From Verrucomicrobiota bacterium (GTDB taxonomy: Bacteria; Verrucomicrobiota; Verrucomicrobiia; Chthoniobacterales; UBA10450), in NCBI GenBank assembly GCA_019244415.1, contig JAFASN010000085.1:1-53388 (forward strand): a DNA stretch of 53,388 nucleotides, read 5' to 3'. Under the pieces are notes generated by a model. That model was not told the DNA's origin and searched no databases. It worked only from the letters and a program-made list of their open reading frames with translations. This document shows positions 1 through 8,407 of this stretch, piece by piece. Made by a program: the position numbers and the translations under genes. Position 1 is the first letter of the stretch; the number at the start of each line of letters is the position of its first letter.

Positions 1-471
1 CAGCGCGCAATCAGTTCCGACCGTGAGCAAACGTCTGCCGGTCCGCTTTCTTCCGGTGGCGATTGGGATGTTCGCCGGCGGTTGGCGGACATCGATCAGG
101 TCGCGCCCGTATTGCTGTGCAGCCGCTCGCAACTCCCGTACATCGTGAAGAGAACGATGCATTCCGCTAACGAGATTCAGCCCGCTAGCCAATCCCTCGA
201 GTAACGGCGCAACCCAGACATCCGGAATAAAACCGCCGGCGTTGGCCACGCCAATGACGATGCTGCGGGCTCCGCGCGCGCACGCCTGCGCCGGTGTCAG
301 TCGCGGCAAACCGGTCGAGACCGTCGCGCTGTCGCAGGCGAACTCCCCCACACAATGCTCCGGGACCCAATCGCGCAAACCAAAAGCCGTCTTGGCATAG
401 CTCGGCTCGACCGTATCGCCGAGAAAAAGCAGATACGGCCGTGGCAATGGCTCAATGGCTTGTTCGTTCAC
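1..471 (-). CDS. dgcN: DUF1611 family protein, DgcN-like (3' part missing)
   Basis: This is the N-terminal 157 codons of a gene that runs off the left edge. The reading contains PYLLFLGD, YAKTAFGLRDW, PEHCVGEF, SIVIGVANAGG, LVSGMH and a C-terminal KRTGRRLLTVGTDC that begins the P-loop-like part of DUF1611. That family includes DgcN, which N-acetylates D-glutamate so that the racemase DgcA can convert it to N-acetyl-L-glutamate. A DgcA-like gene lies 4 kb upstream in the same orientation. The GTG at 471 is the best start I see. A seven-codon frame (ATG at 491) ends in a TGA that overlaps this GTG, which could couple translation. The family assignment is strong; the exact substrate is inferred from family and neighbours. 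Confidence 0.8.
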   Translation of the reverse strand, partial: MNEQAIEPLPRPYLLFLGDTVEPSYAKTAFGLRDWVPEHCVGEFACDSATVSTGLPRLTPAQACARGARSIVIGVANAGGFIPDVWVAPLLEGLASGLNLVSGMHRSLHDVRELRAAAQQYGRDLIDVRQPPANIPIATGRKRTGRRLLTVGTDCAL

Positions 472-503
472 CCTCCGAACGAGTATGACATCCCTGCTGG
501 CTT

Positions 504-2897
504 TTAGAATCGAAAGTCGAACTCAATCCCGACGGTGCGCGGCTGAATCGGTGTCGCGGATAAGTGATCGACCGCGCCGGTAAGCGTCATGACCGGTACT
601 ATCGTTTCGTACGCGCGGTTGTCGGTTACGTTTCGCGCAAAAGCGCGTACGGTGTATCGGCCGTTCGTAATGTCCGCGGTAAGATCGAGCGCGGCGTAGC
701 TATCCTGGCGGTACGCAGTGGGGCTGCTTTCCACCGCCGAATAGCTGTCGCTGACGTAGCGAACGCCCAGGCCAAGGTGACCATTCCAGCCGGCGCTTGC
801 AGCTGCGCCGGCGACTGGGGCGGAGACAATGTGCTTGCCGTCTTTAGCATCGACCGGCGCGACACTGGAAGCCGCCGCGGAGTTGTGCGCTCCCCAGAGC
901 GGAAAAAAGTAGTCCGCGGTGAAGGAAACCTGAAACTCCGGGATGAACGGAAGCCGGTCGCCTGCTTTGCCCATCAGGCTCGGTGCATCATCACTGAGCG
1001 TGGCATCGGTGTAAGCGCCGTTTACCGCAAACGAGAGCTCTTTGATTGGTTGATAACCCAGGGTGAACTCCGCGCCGTTGCTAGTGGCGCCTTTGCCGTT
1101 GACCAGCGCGCTGACGTTATTGACCACCGTGCCGACCTGAATGTTCGACAGGTCGATGTGGTAACCGGCAACGTCGAAGAGCAGCTTGTGATCGAAGAAT
1201 TCTGACTTTAATCCCCCTTCGTAGCTGATGGCCGTCTCCGAGCCCACCGATGGTGGGACGCCAGGCAGCGCCACGTTTGGACCACCCGGCTGATAACCAC
1301 TCGCGATGCGCACATATAAGGTCTTTGTGTCATCTATCTTGTACTTAGGGGTGACCATGAAATCGAGAATGCTTTCGCTCGAGCTCCCGGGCGTATTCGC
1401 GATTGGCAGGAGAATGCCTTCGGTCACGTTCTCGGAAAAATCCTGTTCGTTCCGCGAATACCGCAGGCCCGCACCGAGGCTGAGCCGATCTGTGAAATTG
1501 TAAGAGGCGTTGGCGAACCCGGCGTACTCTTTGTAGGTGCTTGGGATCTCGAGATTCGCCAGAGTGTTAAGCAGCGCGTCAGCGCCAGTGAATGGCGCGC
1601 CATTGAGTTGGCGCAGAAAGACGAGCTGCCCATTGGCTGCCCGCTCGTAAGTAAAGAAGCCGCCGATCTGCCAGAGAAAGGCCTGGTCGGCCTTCGAAGT
1701 AAGTCGCAGCTCCTGCGTGAACTTGTCGAGATTTAGGCTGATATCGAACCCGGCGATCCCGCTAAAATCGAACCCGAGCAGCATCGGCGCCGCGCCATAC
1801 GTTTTCGTCGCGTCCTCGCGCTGATCCGTCTCGGTGTTCGAGTACCCGGTGGCTGACGTGAGAGCGGCAAAACCGAGGTTGATGTCCACCGTTCCCGCGA
1901 TCAGGCCGATCGTTTTCTTGAACGGTTCGTCAACGTAAACCTCGTTTGTCAGGTCGCCGAAAAGCGGCTGCCGCGTGGTGGCATCTAGCGCGACGATGTT
2001 GTTGTTGTCGCTCTCGATGCGCTGCCCGAGCGCGAGCAGCCGGACAGCGACGACATCGTTCGGCTGCCAAAGAACCGACGCAAGCGCGCTTTGCTGGGTC
2101 GAGCTGTTGATGTCTTTTGCGCCGTTCACCACATTATCGATGAACCCGGGCAACTCATTCCGAGCATAGCTCAGGCGCAATCCCAATTGGTTGCTTAACA
2201 AGGGAATATTCCCGCCGATGTGCACGTCCCAGCCGATATCGTCCGAGCCGCTCACGCCTGAAACACCGCCGCCGAAGCGAAACTCGTCATCGGTTAAACT
2301 CGGGTCGAGAGTGACGTACTTCACCAGGCCGCCGAGGGAATTCGCGCCATAAAGCGTTCCCTGTGGCCCGCGCAGGATTTCCACGCGGCGGATGTCGTAA
2401 GGAAGCAGGTCGAGCTGGAAAAGTGTTGCGCGTTGATAGATGCCGCTCGATCCGACCGGAGTTTCGTCGATGTAGGTGGAAACAGTCGAGCCAGAGGAAA
2501 GCGGCGCCAGTCCGCGGAGCGAAATCGTAACCTGCCCCGGCGTGCCGAAGGAATTTACCTGCAGCCCGGGAACGTAGGGCGCGTAATCAGTCAATTGCGT
2601 GGCATGCAGATTGTCCATTTCCACGTCGTTAATCACGCTGACGGATGAAGGCACCTCCTGGATGTTTTCTTCGCGTTTGTTGGCCGTCACCGTGACTCGC
2701 TCCGCTTCGGCTGTTTCCGAAGTCGGCGCGGGAGTTGAGCCGGGCGATGCCGAAGGTGTCGCAGTCGCAGTGACGGCCTGCGCCTCAACGGACGTGATTG
2801 CTCCCGGCATAAGCGTGAGTACGCACGCGCCAACGAGGCACATGTTGACTAAACGAAGGCGGAAAAGATTTGAGTGGAAGGCTTCTCGATTAGGCAT
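504..2897 (-). CDS. TonB-dependent outer-membrane receptor
   Basis: The 797-residue protein should be a ligand-gated outer-membrane porin energised by TonB. The ATG at 2897 gives a hydrophobic signal peptide ending near AQA, then a Ser/Pro/Thr-rich linker. A TonB-box-like ERVTVTANKR and a plug domain follow at about residues 60-200 (VPSSVSVI, ISLRGL, RRVEILRGPQGTLYG). A 22-strand-type barrel ends in the aromatic FDFRF. An in-frame start further upstream would overlap the POT gene and put 57 non-signal residues first, so I reject it. It lies 32 bp upstream of dgcN and 55 bp after the POT gene. Peptide, D-amino-acid or muropeptide uptake is suggested by context only; the plug also resembles siderophore-type receptors. 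Confidence 0.9.
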   Translation of the reverse strand: MPNREAFHSNLFRLRLVNMCLVGACVLTLMPGAITSVEAQAVTATATPSASPGSTPAPTSETAEAERVTVTANKREENIQEVPSSVSVINDVEMDNLHATQLTDYAPYVPGLQVNSFGTPGQVTISLRGLAPLSSGSTVSTYIDETPVGSSGIYQRATLFQLDLLPYDIRRVEILRGPQGTLYGANSLGGLVKYVTLDPSLTDDEFRFGGGVSGVSGSDDIGWDVHIGGNIPLLSNQLGLRLSYARNELPGFIDNVVNGAKDINSSTQQSALASVLWQPNDVVAVRLLALGQRIESDNNNIVALDATTRQPLFGDLTNEVYVDEPFKKTIGLIAGTVDINLGFAALTSATGYSNTETDQREDATKTYGAAPMLLGFDFSGIAGFDISLNLDKFTQELRLTSKADQAFLWQIGGFFTYERAANGQLVFLRQLNGAPFTGADALLNTLANLEIPSTYKEYAGFANASYNFTDRLSLGAGLRYSRNEQDFSENVTEGILLPIANTPGSSSESILDFMVTPKYKIDDTKTLYVRIASGYQPGGPNVALPGVPPSVGSETAISYEGGLKSEFFDHKLLFDVAGYHIDLSNIQVGTVVNNVSALVNGKGATSNGAEFTLGYQPIKELSFAVNGAYTDATLSDDAPSLMGKAGDRLPFIPEFQVSFTADYFFPLWGAHNSAAASSVAPVDAKDGKHIVSAPVAGAAASAGWNGHLGLGVRYVSDSYSAVESSPTAYRQDSYAALDLTADITNGRYTVRAFARNVTDNRAYETIVPVMTLTGAVDHLSATPIQPRTVGIEFDFRF

Positions 2898-2952
2898 AGC
2901 GAAGTTGTTCTCGAAATGGGATATTCGCGACCCGAACAGAGAAGTGTCAATC

Positions 2953-4350
2953 CTAATCAGAAAACTTTTCCTCGGCACGGGTTTGCCTGGCATTTTCGAG
3001 GCTAACAACTGATCTTTCGACCATCGAGAGTAGAACAGCCGCCGCCAGGGCGAATCCAGCCAGGACAAGAAAGAAGCTGCCGTGGCTGATGCGGCTCCAG
3101 AGTGAGCCGACGATCCCCGCCAGCAGGCTGCCGCTAAAGATTGTCAAAAACCAACTCGCCACCGTGGTCGCGCCGAGGCGCCGTGGGGCGAGACGGGCGA
3201 ACAGGCCGAGACCCGTGGGCAACGTATGAAGCTCGCCCGTTGTGAGTACGACAAAGAAAATAACCAGCCAAAGCGCATTCGCCCGGTGAGTTCCCGCGAA
3301 ACTGACGACAATCGCGAGCAGCAGATAGGCCGCGGCGAGAATGACAGCGCCAATGGCCATTTTTCGCGGCTCCGACCTCCCGCCTCTGCGCTGCTCCCGG
3401 GTGCGCCAGTAGAAAAGCAACAGCGGAGTTAACGCGATGACGAGCAGCGGGTTCAGCGCCTGAAACCAAGTCATCGGGATGACGAAACGACCGACGCTCC
3501 GGTCGATTGCCACATCAGTGAAAAGCGGGATGGTGTTACCGATCTGCTCGTAAGAAATACGGAAGACTGTCGCGGCCATGGCGACACCGAGCAGCGCGAG
3601 CCAGAGATTGCGAGACTGCGTTTCCGGTCGGTCAGCGCGAGCGAAGTCGAGCGATTCCGAGGAAGTTGCCTTCGACGTACCATCACGGCATCCCTCGGCT
3701 CCGCTTTGCTCCGCTCTGGATGACAAGCTGCGCGGCAAATATTTCTGGCCGCTGACGTAAATGACGAGGCCGGCAAACATTCCCACGCCGGCAGCGCCAA
3801 ATCCATAATGCCAGCCGTAGATTTCGCCCAGCGTTCCGCAGATCAGCGGCGCGAGCAGGCCGCCGACGTTAATGCCGGCATAGTAGATGTTGTAAGCGCG
3901 GTCGCGGCGCGGATCATCCGCGCGATACAGATCATTAATCTGGCTCGGCAAACTCGGCACAAACAAGCCGTTGCCGAGCGCGATGGCGCTGAGCGCGACA
4001 TAAAACATCGGCTCAAACGCCATCAGGAAATGGCCAACCGCCATGACGGTGGCGCCGATGATTACGGCAACACGTTTGCCCAGCCAGCGGTCGGCCACGA
4101 TTCCGCCGAAGATCGGCATCAGGTAGGCGGTGGCGGTGTAGCTGCCGTAGATGACCGACGATTTTCCCTGCGGAAAAAGCAGGTGCTTGGTCATGTAATA
4201 GACCAGCAGCGTGCGCATGCCATAGTACGAGAAGAACTCCCACATTTCCGTGAGGAAAAGAATGGTGAGCCCGCGCGGCTGGCCAAACCACGTTTTCTCT
4301 AGCTCGCCCTTGTAGCGGCGGGTGTCCTCACCCGCATCGCTCGGCATCAT
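2953..4350 (-). CDS. POT-family proton-coupled oligopeptide transporter
   Basis: This inner-membrane MFS protein of 465 residues should import di/tripeptides with protons. The N-terminus has the POT signature EMWEFFSYYGMR in helix 1, then YYAGINVGGLLAP and SQINDLYR typical of the family. Many hydrophobic helices follow. The ATG at 4350 overlaps the TGA of the epimerase gene (ATGA), so the two are translationally coupled; an ATG directly after it at 4347 is also possible. Residues of about 209-241, between helices 6 and 7, are hydrophilic and unlike the family. They are the translation of a 94-bp palindromic repeat at 3631-3724. Context points to import of D-Glu-containing or other peptides that the serine hydrolase and epimerase process. 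Confidence 0.88.
   Translation of the reverse strand: MMPSDAGEDTRRYKGELEKTWFGQPRGLTILFLTEMWEFFSYYGMRTLLVYYMTKHLLFPQGKSSVIYGSYTATAYLMPIFGGIVADRWLGKRVAVIIGATVMAVGHFLMAFEPMFYVALSAIALGNGLFVPSLPSQINDLYRADDPRRDRAYNIYYAGINVGGLLAPLICGTLGEIYGWHYGFGAAGVGMFAGLVIYVSGQKYLPRSLSSRAEQSGAEGCRDGTSKATSSESLDFARADRPETQSRNLWLALLGVAMAATVFRISYEQIGNTIPLFTDVAIDRSVGRFVIPMTWFQALNPLLVIALTPLLLFYWRTREQRRGGRSEPRKMAIGAVILAAAYLLLAIVVSFAGTHRANALWLVIFFVVLTTGELHTLPTGLGLFARLAPRRLGATTVASWFLTIFSGSLLAGIVGSLWSRISHGSFFLVLAGFALAAAVLLSMVERSVVSLENARQTRAEEKFSD
3631..3724. repeat. 94-bp palindromic repeat A, copy 1, inside the POT gene
   Basis: The element begins GTCAGCGCGAGCGAAGTCGAG and ends CTCCGCTCTGGATGAC, so its ends are inverted (GTCA/TGAC) and its halves carry imperfect complementary GAGCG-rich arms. 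It has the same length and end layout as the copy at 52994-53087. It is read through in frame as part of the transporter, giving a Ser/Glu/Arg-rich loop. In another minus-strand frame it yields CHPERSKAEPRD, the familiar spurious peptide from such repeats. Confidence 0.75.
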
Positions 4351-5369
4351 GCCTCTGTTACCGCCGCGAAGCCCCACACGCCTTCATCGCAGCGCAGCAG
4401 GCCGTCTTCGTAGGCTACGGACGGCGAACGGTCGCGCTCAATAAAGATAGGCCCGTCGAGATCCACGACGTCGCAGTACTGTCCAAGTACAAACGCCGGC
4501 GCCATGGCCAAGCTGGTGCCGATCATGTTCCCTACCATGACTTCGAGGCCGAGCTCGCGCGCGCGTTTCGCGATGAGCAACCCCTCAGTTAAGCCGCCGC
4601 ATTTATCGAGCTTGATATTCACGACGTCGAAGCGATTCACCAGCGCATCAACTTCATCGAGGCCTTGCACGCTTTCGTCAGCGGCGATCGGAATCGTATG
4701 ATCGATCCCGTCCAGCTCCGCTTCGCGTCCGCGGGCGCACGGCTGCTCGAGCAATGAGACGGCGTTCTCTGTCAGCGCCGGCAAGAGCGTGGGCAATGTG
4801 CTGGCGGTGTAACCCTGGTTCGCATCGACTCCGAGCCAAACGTCGCGCCGTGCACCGCGCACAGCGCGCACACGGGCAACATCGACATCGGCTTCGCCGG
4901 TGAGCTTGACCTTGATTGCGCGCGCTTGCGTGTACGAGATGGCCCGTTGCGCCATCGTTTCCGGGTCATCGGCGCTGACCGTGAATGTCGTTAGCAAAAG
5001 CCGCGGCGTCTCGACGCCCGCGAGCTGCCAGACCGGTTTGCGCGCTCGTCGCGATTCCAATTCCCACAAAGCGCAGTCGAGCGCGTTGCGCGCGCCCCCG
5101 GGCGGAAGCATTGAACGCAGCTCAACGCGCGTAAGGCCGGATTCGATTGCATCCCGATGGGACTCGATCGTGGCGAGCATCTGTTCCGGTGTGTCGTTGA
5201 GATAGTACACGCCGGCTGCTTCACCGCGCCCGGCGAGCTCGCCGTCACGCAATGTGACCAGCGTCACCGGGGAATGGTGAAAGGTGTAGCCGGAGATACG
5301 AAAAGGCGATTTAAGCCGGAGGTCTTCGTTGTGAACCTCGAGATCGATGCGTGATCGCTTTGCGCTCAT
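4347..5369 (-). CDS. dgcA: N-acetyl-D-glutamate racemase / dipeptide epimerase (enolase superfamily)
   Basis: This 340-residue cytoplasmic enzyme belongs to the muconate-lactonising/dipeptide-epimerase group. Visible catalytic elements are the IKVKL lysine pair (about residues 152-154), metal ligands in GVDANQ, LLEQP and AADES, and the second base in VNIKLDKCGGLTEG. GNMIGTSLAMAPA and DLDGP near the C-terminus resemble DgcA more than the L-Ala-D/L-Glu epimerases, which usually have a CMLCTS-type stretch there. DgcA interconverts N-acetyl-D- and L-glutamate. The pairing with a DUF1611 gene supports this; an L-Ala-D-Glu muropeptide epimerase is the main alternative. The stop overlaps the ATG of the POT transporter. 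Confidence 0.82.
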   Translation of the reverse strand: MSAKRSRIDLEVHNEDLRLKSPFRISGYTFHHSPVTLVTLRDGELAGRGEAAGVYYLNDTPEQMLATIESHRDAIESGLTRVELRSMLPPGGARNALDCALWELESRRARKPVWQLAGVETPRLLLTTFTVSADDPETMAQRAISYTQARAIKVKLTGEADVDVARVRAVRGARRDVWLGVDANQGYTASTLPTLLPALTENAVSLLEQPCARGREAELDGIDHTIPIAADESVQGLDEVDALVNRFDVVNIKLDKCGGLTEGLLIAKRARELGLEVMVGNMIGTSLAMAPAFVLGQYCDVVDLDGPIFIERDRSPSVAYEDGLLRCDEGVWGFAAVTEA

Positions 5370-5393
5370 TTGCAGGGCAACTCTCGCGACGAA

Positions 5394-7433
5394 TCAGTAA
5401 TTCGCGCTCAAGCCGATGAGGTGGAACATCAGCGCGACGTAAAGGACAACCAGACATGCAATCGCCAGCACCACACTCCAGAACTTGGCCAGGCGTCGCC
5501 TCTGGCTGGTGAGTACTTGCCCGGCGTTCCAAATCGCGACGATCGCGCCGCCAGTGAAAACGATGGCGGAAAGCACGCCGAGCAGAATGATCCACGGGTC
5601 CATCTTCGGCCCGGCCCAGTCGAGGTTGCTGAGCATCTCCGTGACAACGAAGAGCCAAAGCAGCATCAGGCCGGCAACGCAGACTGACGCGATCCGCACC
5701 ACGCGGTGCGCCCGTGCATCTGCACCGCTGAGCGAATAGGCGACGCCGTAATGGCGCCGCACCATGGCTGAAATCGGCCACGCCAGCGCGGTCAAGACCA
5801 GCGCGATCAGCGAGGCGATCAGCAATGGCAGCAGCCACGCCGAAGAAAGCCAGCCCGGCACCGGCTCGAAGACCATGAACGGGTACGCGTCGTAGCCGAA
5901 GCGCGTGACGCGGCCATTCTCCACACGAGCTGCGATACGGTCGTCCCCGTCGGCGTTACCCCAGACGAACGGCGAAATCTCCTTCCATTTTTTCGGCACG
6001 TCATTCGCTCCTTTCAATCCCGCCACCGTGATCGTGCCGTCGGCGTTTGCCACCACCGGCACTTCGCTGAGCAGGTCGAGAAACGCGAGAAAATCGGTAT
6101 GAGGCCTGCGGCTCAGCCTGTAGCGCCCGGCCATCATCTTCGCGTGCGCTTTAGCGGTGTTTGCGTCCATCGAACCCTGGGCCAAATCGCGGGGGAAATA
6201 GCGATCCATGAATTCCTTGAAAAGCATGCTGCGGATCGGAGCCGCCGCGCCCTGTTTCCCCTGACTGTTGACTGACATGAACAAGCCCACGCCATTCTCC
6301 GGCAACAGATTGAGCTCGGTGTGAAAGCACTCGGTGTCGCCCGCGTGCGTGATGACGCGATGTCCGTTCATGTCGTTCTGGTAAAAGCCGAGCAGCATTT
6401 GGTGCAGAGGCTCAATCCCTCGCGCGCGCGTGTCGTGCATCTCCACTGCAGTCGCTTGTTGCAGAATTCGTTTTGAATCAAAGGCACCGTTTTGCAAGTG
6501 CGCGATCATGAATGGCGCCATGCTCGCGCCACTGATCGAGAGCGCCCCGGCGGGAGTGAGCGGGATGATTTCAAACGGCTGCGGCTCCCCGGAACCGAGC
6601 TTATATCCTTTCGACATATCGGGTTGCAAACGTTCCGGCAGCGGCTGCCGGAAACTGGCGTACTCCATCCCTAAGGGCTGAAAAATTTCCCCCTCGATGT
6701 ACTCGTCGAATGGCGTGCCGGACACTCGCTGGACGATGTAGCCGGCCAGGGCCGCGCCATAGTTAGAATAGGCCGGGGTGCTGCCGGCGTCTGTCACGCG
6801 CGGAGGCACCCAGTGTTTCAGCGCCTGCTCGAGCGATGGGATATTATGCACATCGGTGATGAGCAGCGCGCGCACGGTTTCATCGAACCCAGCCGTGTGC
6901 GTCATGAGGTTGCGCAACGTGACCGGCTTGCCATTGCGCGGCGGGATTTTGAAATCGAGGTAAGTGTTGACGTCAGTGTCGAGGTTCAGTTTGCCGCGTT
7001 CGACCTGTTGCATCACCGCCGTCCAGGTGAACAGCTTGGAGACCGAGCCTGCGCGGAAAAGTGTCCGCTGCGGATCGACCGGTTTGCGCGCGGCGACGTC
7101 GGCGAACCCGTAACCTTTTGTCAGGAGCAACTGGCCATTCTGGACTACGTCAACGACTGCGCCCGCGACATCGCCTCGTTGCAGCGCGTACGGCATAAAC
7201 CCGTCGAACCACGCTTCGGCGTCTTCTTTCGTCAGCGTGGGAGTGCCGTGCGCGGCCGGAGGGGCGGTTTGCGGTGACGTTTGCCCTGCGCTTGCCGGAG
7301 GGATGGTTCGCGGCGGGGCAATACTCGGCACCTGGCCGAGAGAGCTAACCGCGATCAGCAGGCTGAGTGCAATGCCGGCCGTTGCGGGGAAAGGAAAAAG
7401 CTTGAGTGTATTGAATAATAATAATGGGCGCAT
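5394..7433 (-). CDS. Class C beta-lactamase-like serine hydrolase with C-terminal membrane helices
   Basis: The 679-residue protein starts with a signal/anchor helix (about residues 15-33). A penicillin-recognising serine hydrolase domain follows at about 65-400. Its motifs are the nucleophile SVSK in FRAGSVSKLFTW, YSN as the YxN motif, and HAGDTE in the HxG position. After a linker domain with a lipocalin-like feel (about 410-510), four hydrophobic helices end the protein. Relatives are D-aminopeptidases, D,D-peptidases, esterases and beta-lactamases; the substrate cannot be read from sequence. It is the first gene of the minus-strand locus. It probably works in the periplasm on D-residue peptides, feeding the transporter and epimerase 24 bp downstream. 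Confidence 0.85.
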   Translation of the reverse strand: MRPLLLFNTLKLFPFPATAGIALSLLIAVSSLGQVPSIAPPRTIPPASAGQTSPQTAPPAAHGTPTLTKEDAEAWFDGFMPYALQRGDVAGAVVDVVQNGQLLLTKGYGFADVAARKPVDPQRTLFRAGSVSKLFTWTAVMQQVERGKLNLDTDVNTYLDFKIPPRNGKPVTLRNLMTHTAGFDETVRALLITDVHNIPSLEQALKHWVPPRVTDAGSTPAYSNYGAALAGYIVQRVSGTPFDEYIEGEIFQPLGMEYASFRQPLPERLQPDMSKGYKLGSGEPQPFEIIPLTPAGALSISGASMAPFMIAHLQNGAFDSKRILQQATAVEMHDTRARGIEPLHQMLLGFYQNDMNGHRVITHAGDTECFHTELNLLPENGVGLFMSVNSQGKQGAAAPIRSMLFKEFMDRYFPRDLAQGSMDANTAKAHAKMMAGRYRLSRRPHTDFLAFLDLLSEVPVVANADGTITVAGLKGANDVPKKWKEISPFVWGNADGDDRIAARVENGRVTRFGYDAYPFMVFEPVPGWLSSAWLLPLLIASLIALVLTALAWPISAMVRRHYGVAYSLSGADARAHRVVRIASVCVAGLMLLWLFVVTEMLSNLDWAGPKMDPWIILLGVLSAIVFTGGAIVAIWNAGQVLTSQRRRLAKFWSVVLAIACLVVLYVALMFHLIGLSANY

Positions 7434-7599
7434 AACGTCCTGATTAGGACAGTAAGATTTCCCATCGGAAAATTGTCAAGCCCACAGCAAACTCGCCTTC
7501 AGCAATTTTGACTTTGTTCGAGGAAACAATCATGCTCGCTGGAATGCGACGATTGGCCCCCCAGCCTGCTCATCAGGTGACTCTTTCATACGAGATGCG
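7434..7599. promoter_or_regulatory. Divergent control region with two small inverted repeats
   Basis: This 166-bp AT-richer gap separates the serine hydrolase (minus) from the XRE-cupin regulator (plus), so it must hold both promoters. TTTCC-CATC-GGAAA (7458-7471) and TTGTT-N6-AACAA (7514-7529) are short dyads that could be operator sites for the adjacent regulator. No clear sigma-70 hexamer pair stands out. Confidence 0.4.
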
Positions 7600-8316
7600 A
7601 TGAAGCCCGAACAGCCAACCATCGGCCGGATTTTGCGTGCATTACGCGCTCACCGCGGCTGGACGCTGAAGCAGATGAGCGCTCGCTGCGGCATTCCGCT
7701 TTCCACTTTGTCCAAGGTCGAGCACGACCGCCTCAGCCTTACTTACGACAAGCTCCAGATGATCAGCCAGCGCCTGAACATGACCATGTCGGAGCTGTTA
7801 GCGGAACCGCAGCAAACGACGGAGCAGCCGGTCATGGCGCGCCGCAGCATGGGGCGCATCGATGACGCCGTGCGCGTCAATACACCGAACTACGACTACT
7901 ACTACCTTTGCCCTGAGCTGCGCCACAAACGCATGATCCCGGTACTCGCACACGTTCGGGCGAAAACGCTCGAGCAATTCGGCGCGCTCGTGCGCCACTC
8001 AGGCGAAGAGTACACCTACGTACTCGAGGGACGCGTTTTGCTCCACACGGAATTCTACGACCCTTTACCGCTCGAGGCGGGCGAGTCCGTTTACATCGAT
8101 TCAAATATGGGACACGCTTATCTTGCCGCCGAAGGGTGTCGCGAAGCCGTCGTACTTTGTCTCTGTTCCAGCGTGGAAGAATCGCTCCTGGAAACGCTCC
8201 TCAATCTCCACGCGCCGAATGCTGCTCGCGTCTCCGGGAGGGCCACGCCGGTCAAGCGCAGCGAGCGCATTCGCCGGCCGCGGAGCAAACGAAAGCTGCG
8301 TACTCCGGTTCTGTGA
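7600..8316 (+). CDS. XRE-family regulator with C-terminal cupin sensor
   Basis: The 238-residue protein has an N-terminal Cro/C1-type helix-turn-helix at about residues 8-62 (IGRILRALRAHRGWTLKQMS, then STLSKVEHDRLSLTYDKLQMI). A cupin fold follows at about 125-190 (HSGEEYTYVLEGRVLLHTEF, ESVYIDSNMGHAYLA). A basic tail ends it. XRE-cupin proteins commonly control catabolic operons for amino acids, polyamines or D-amino acids by binding a small ligand in the cupin. It is divergent from the dgc-type locus and is the obvious candidate regulator of it. That role is inferred. Confidence 0.85.
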   Translation: MKPEQPTIGRILRALRAHRGWTLKQMSARCGIPLSTLSKVEHDRLSLTYDKLQMISQRLNMTMSELLAEPQQTTEQPVMARRSMGRIDDAVRVNTPNYDYYYLCPELRHKRMIPVLAHVRAKTLEQFGALVRHSGEEYTYVLEGRVLLHTEFYDPLPLEAGESVYIDSNMGHAYLAAEGCREAVVLCLCSSVEESLLETLLNLHAPNAARVSGRATPVKRSERIRRPRSKRKLRTPVL

Positions 8317-8407
8317 TGGCGGTGGCGTGATCGGGCGTGCTCTGCTGAATTTGTCGTTGGTTCGCGCTTGTAGTATCTTTGTCCGCAGCAAAACCACTGA
8401 ACTCGTC

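Noticed and set aside
3471-3806. A minus-strand frame giving CHPERSKAEPRD
   Set aside because: It is the typical false peptide from a palindromic repeat and lies in another frame of the POT transporter.
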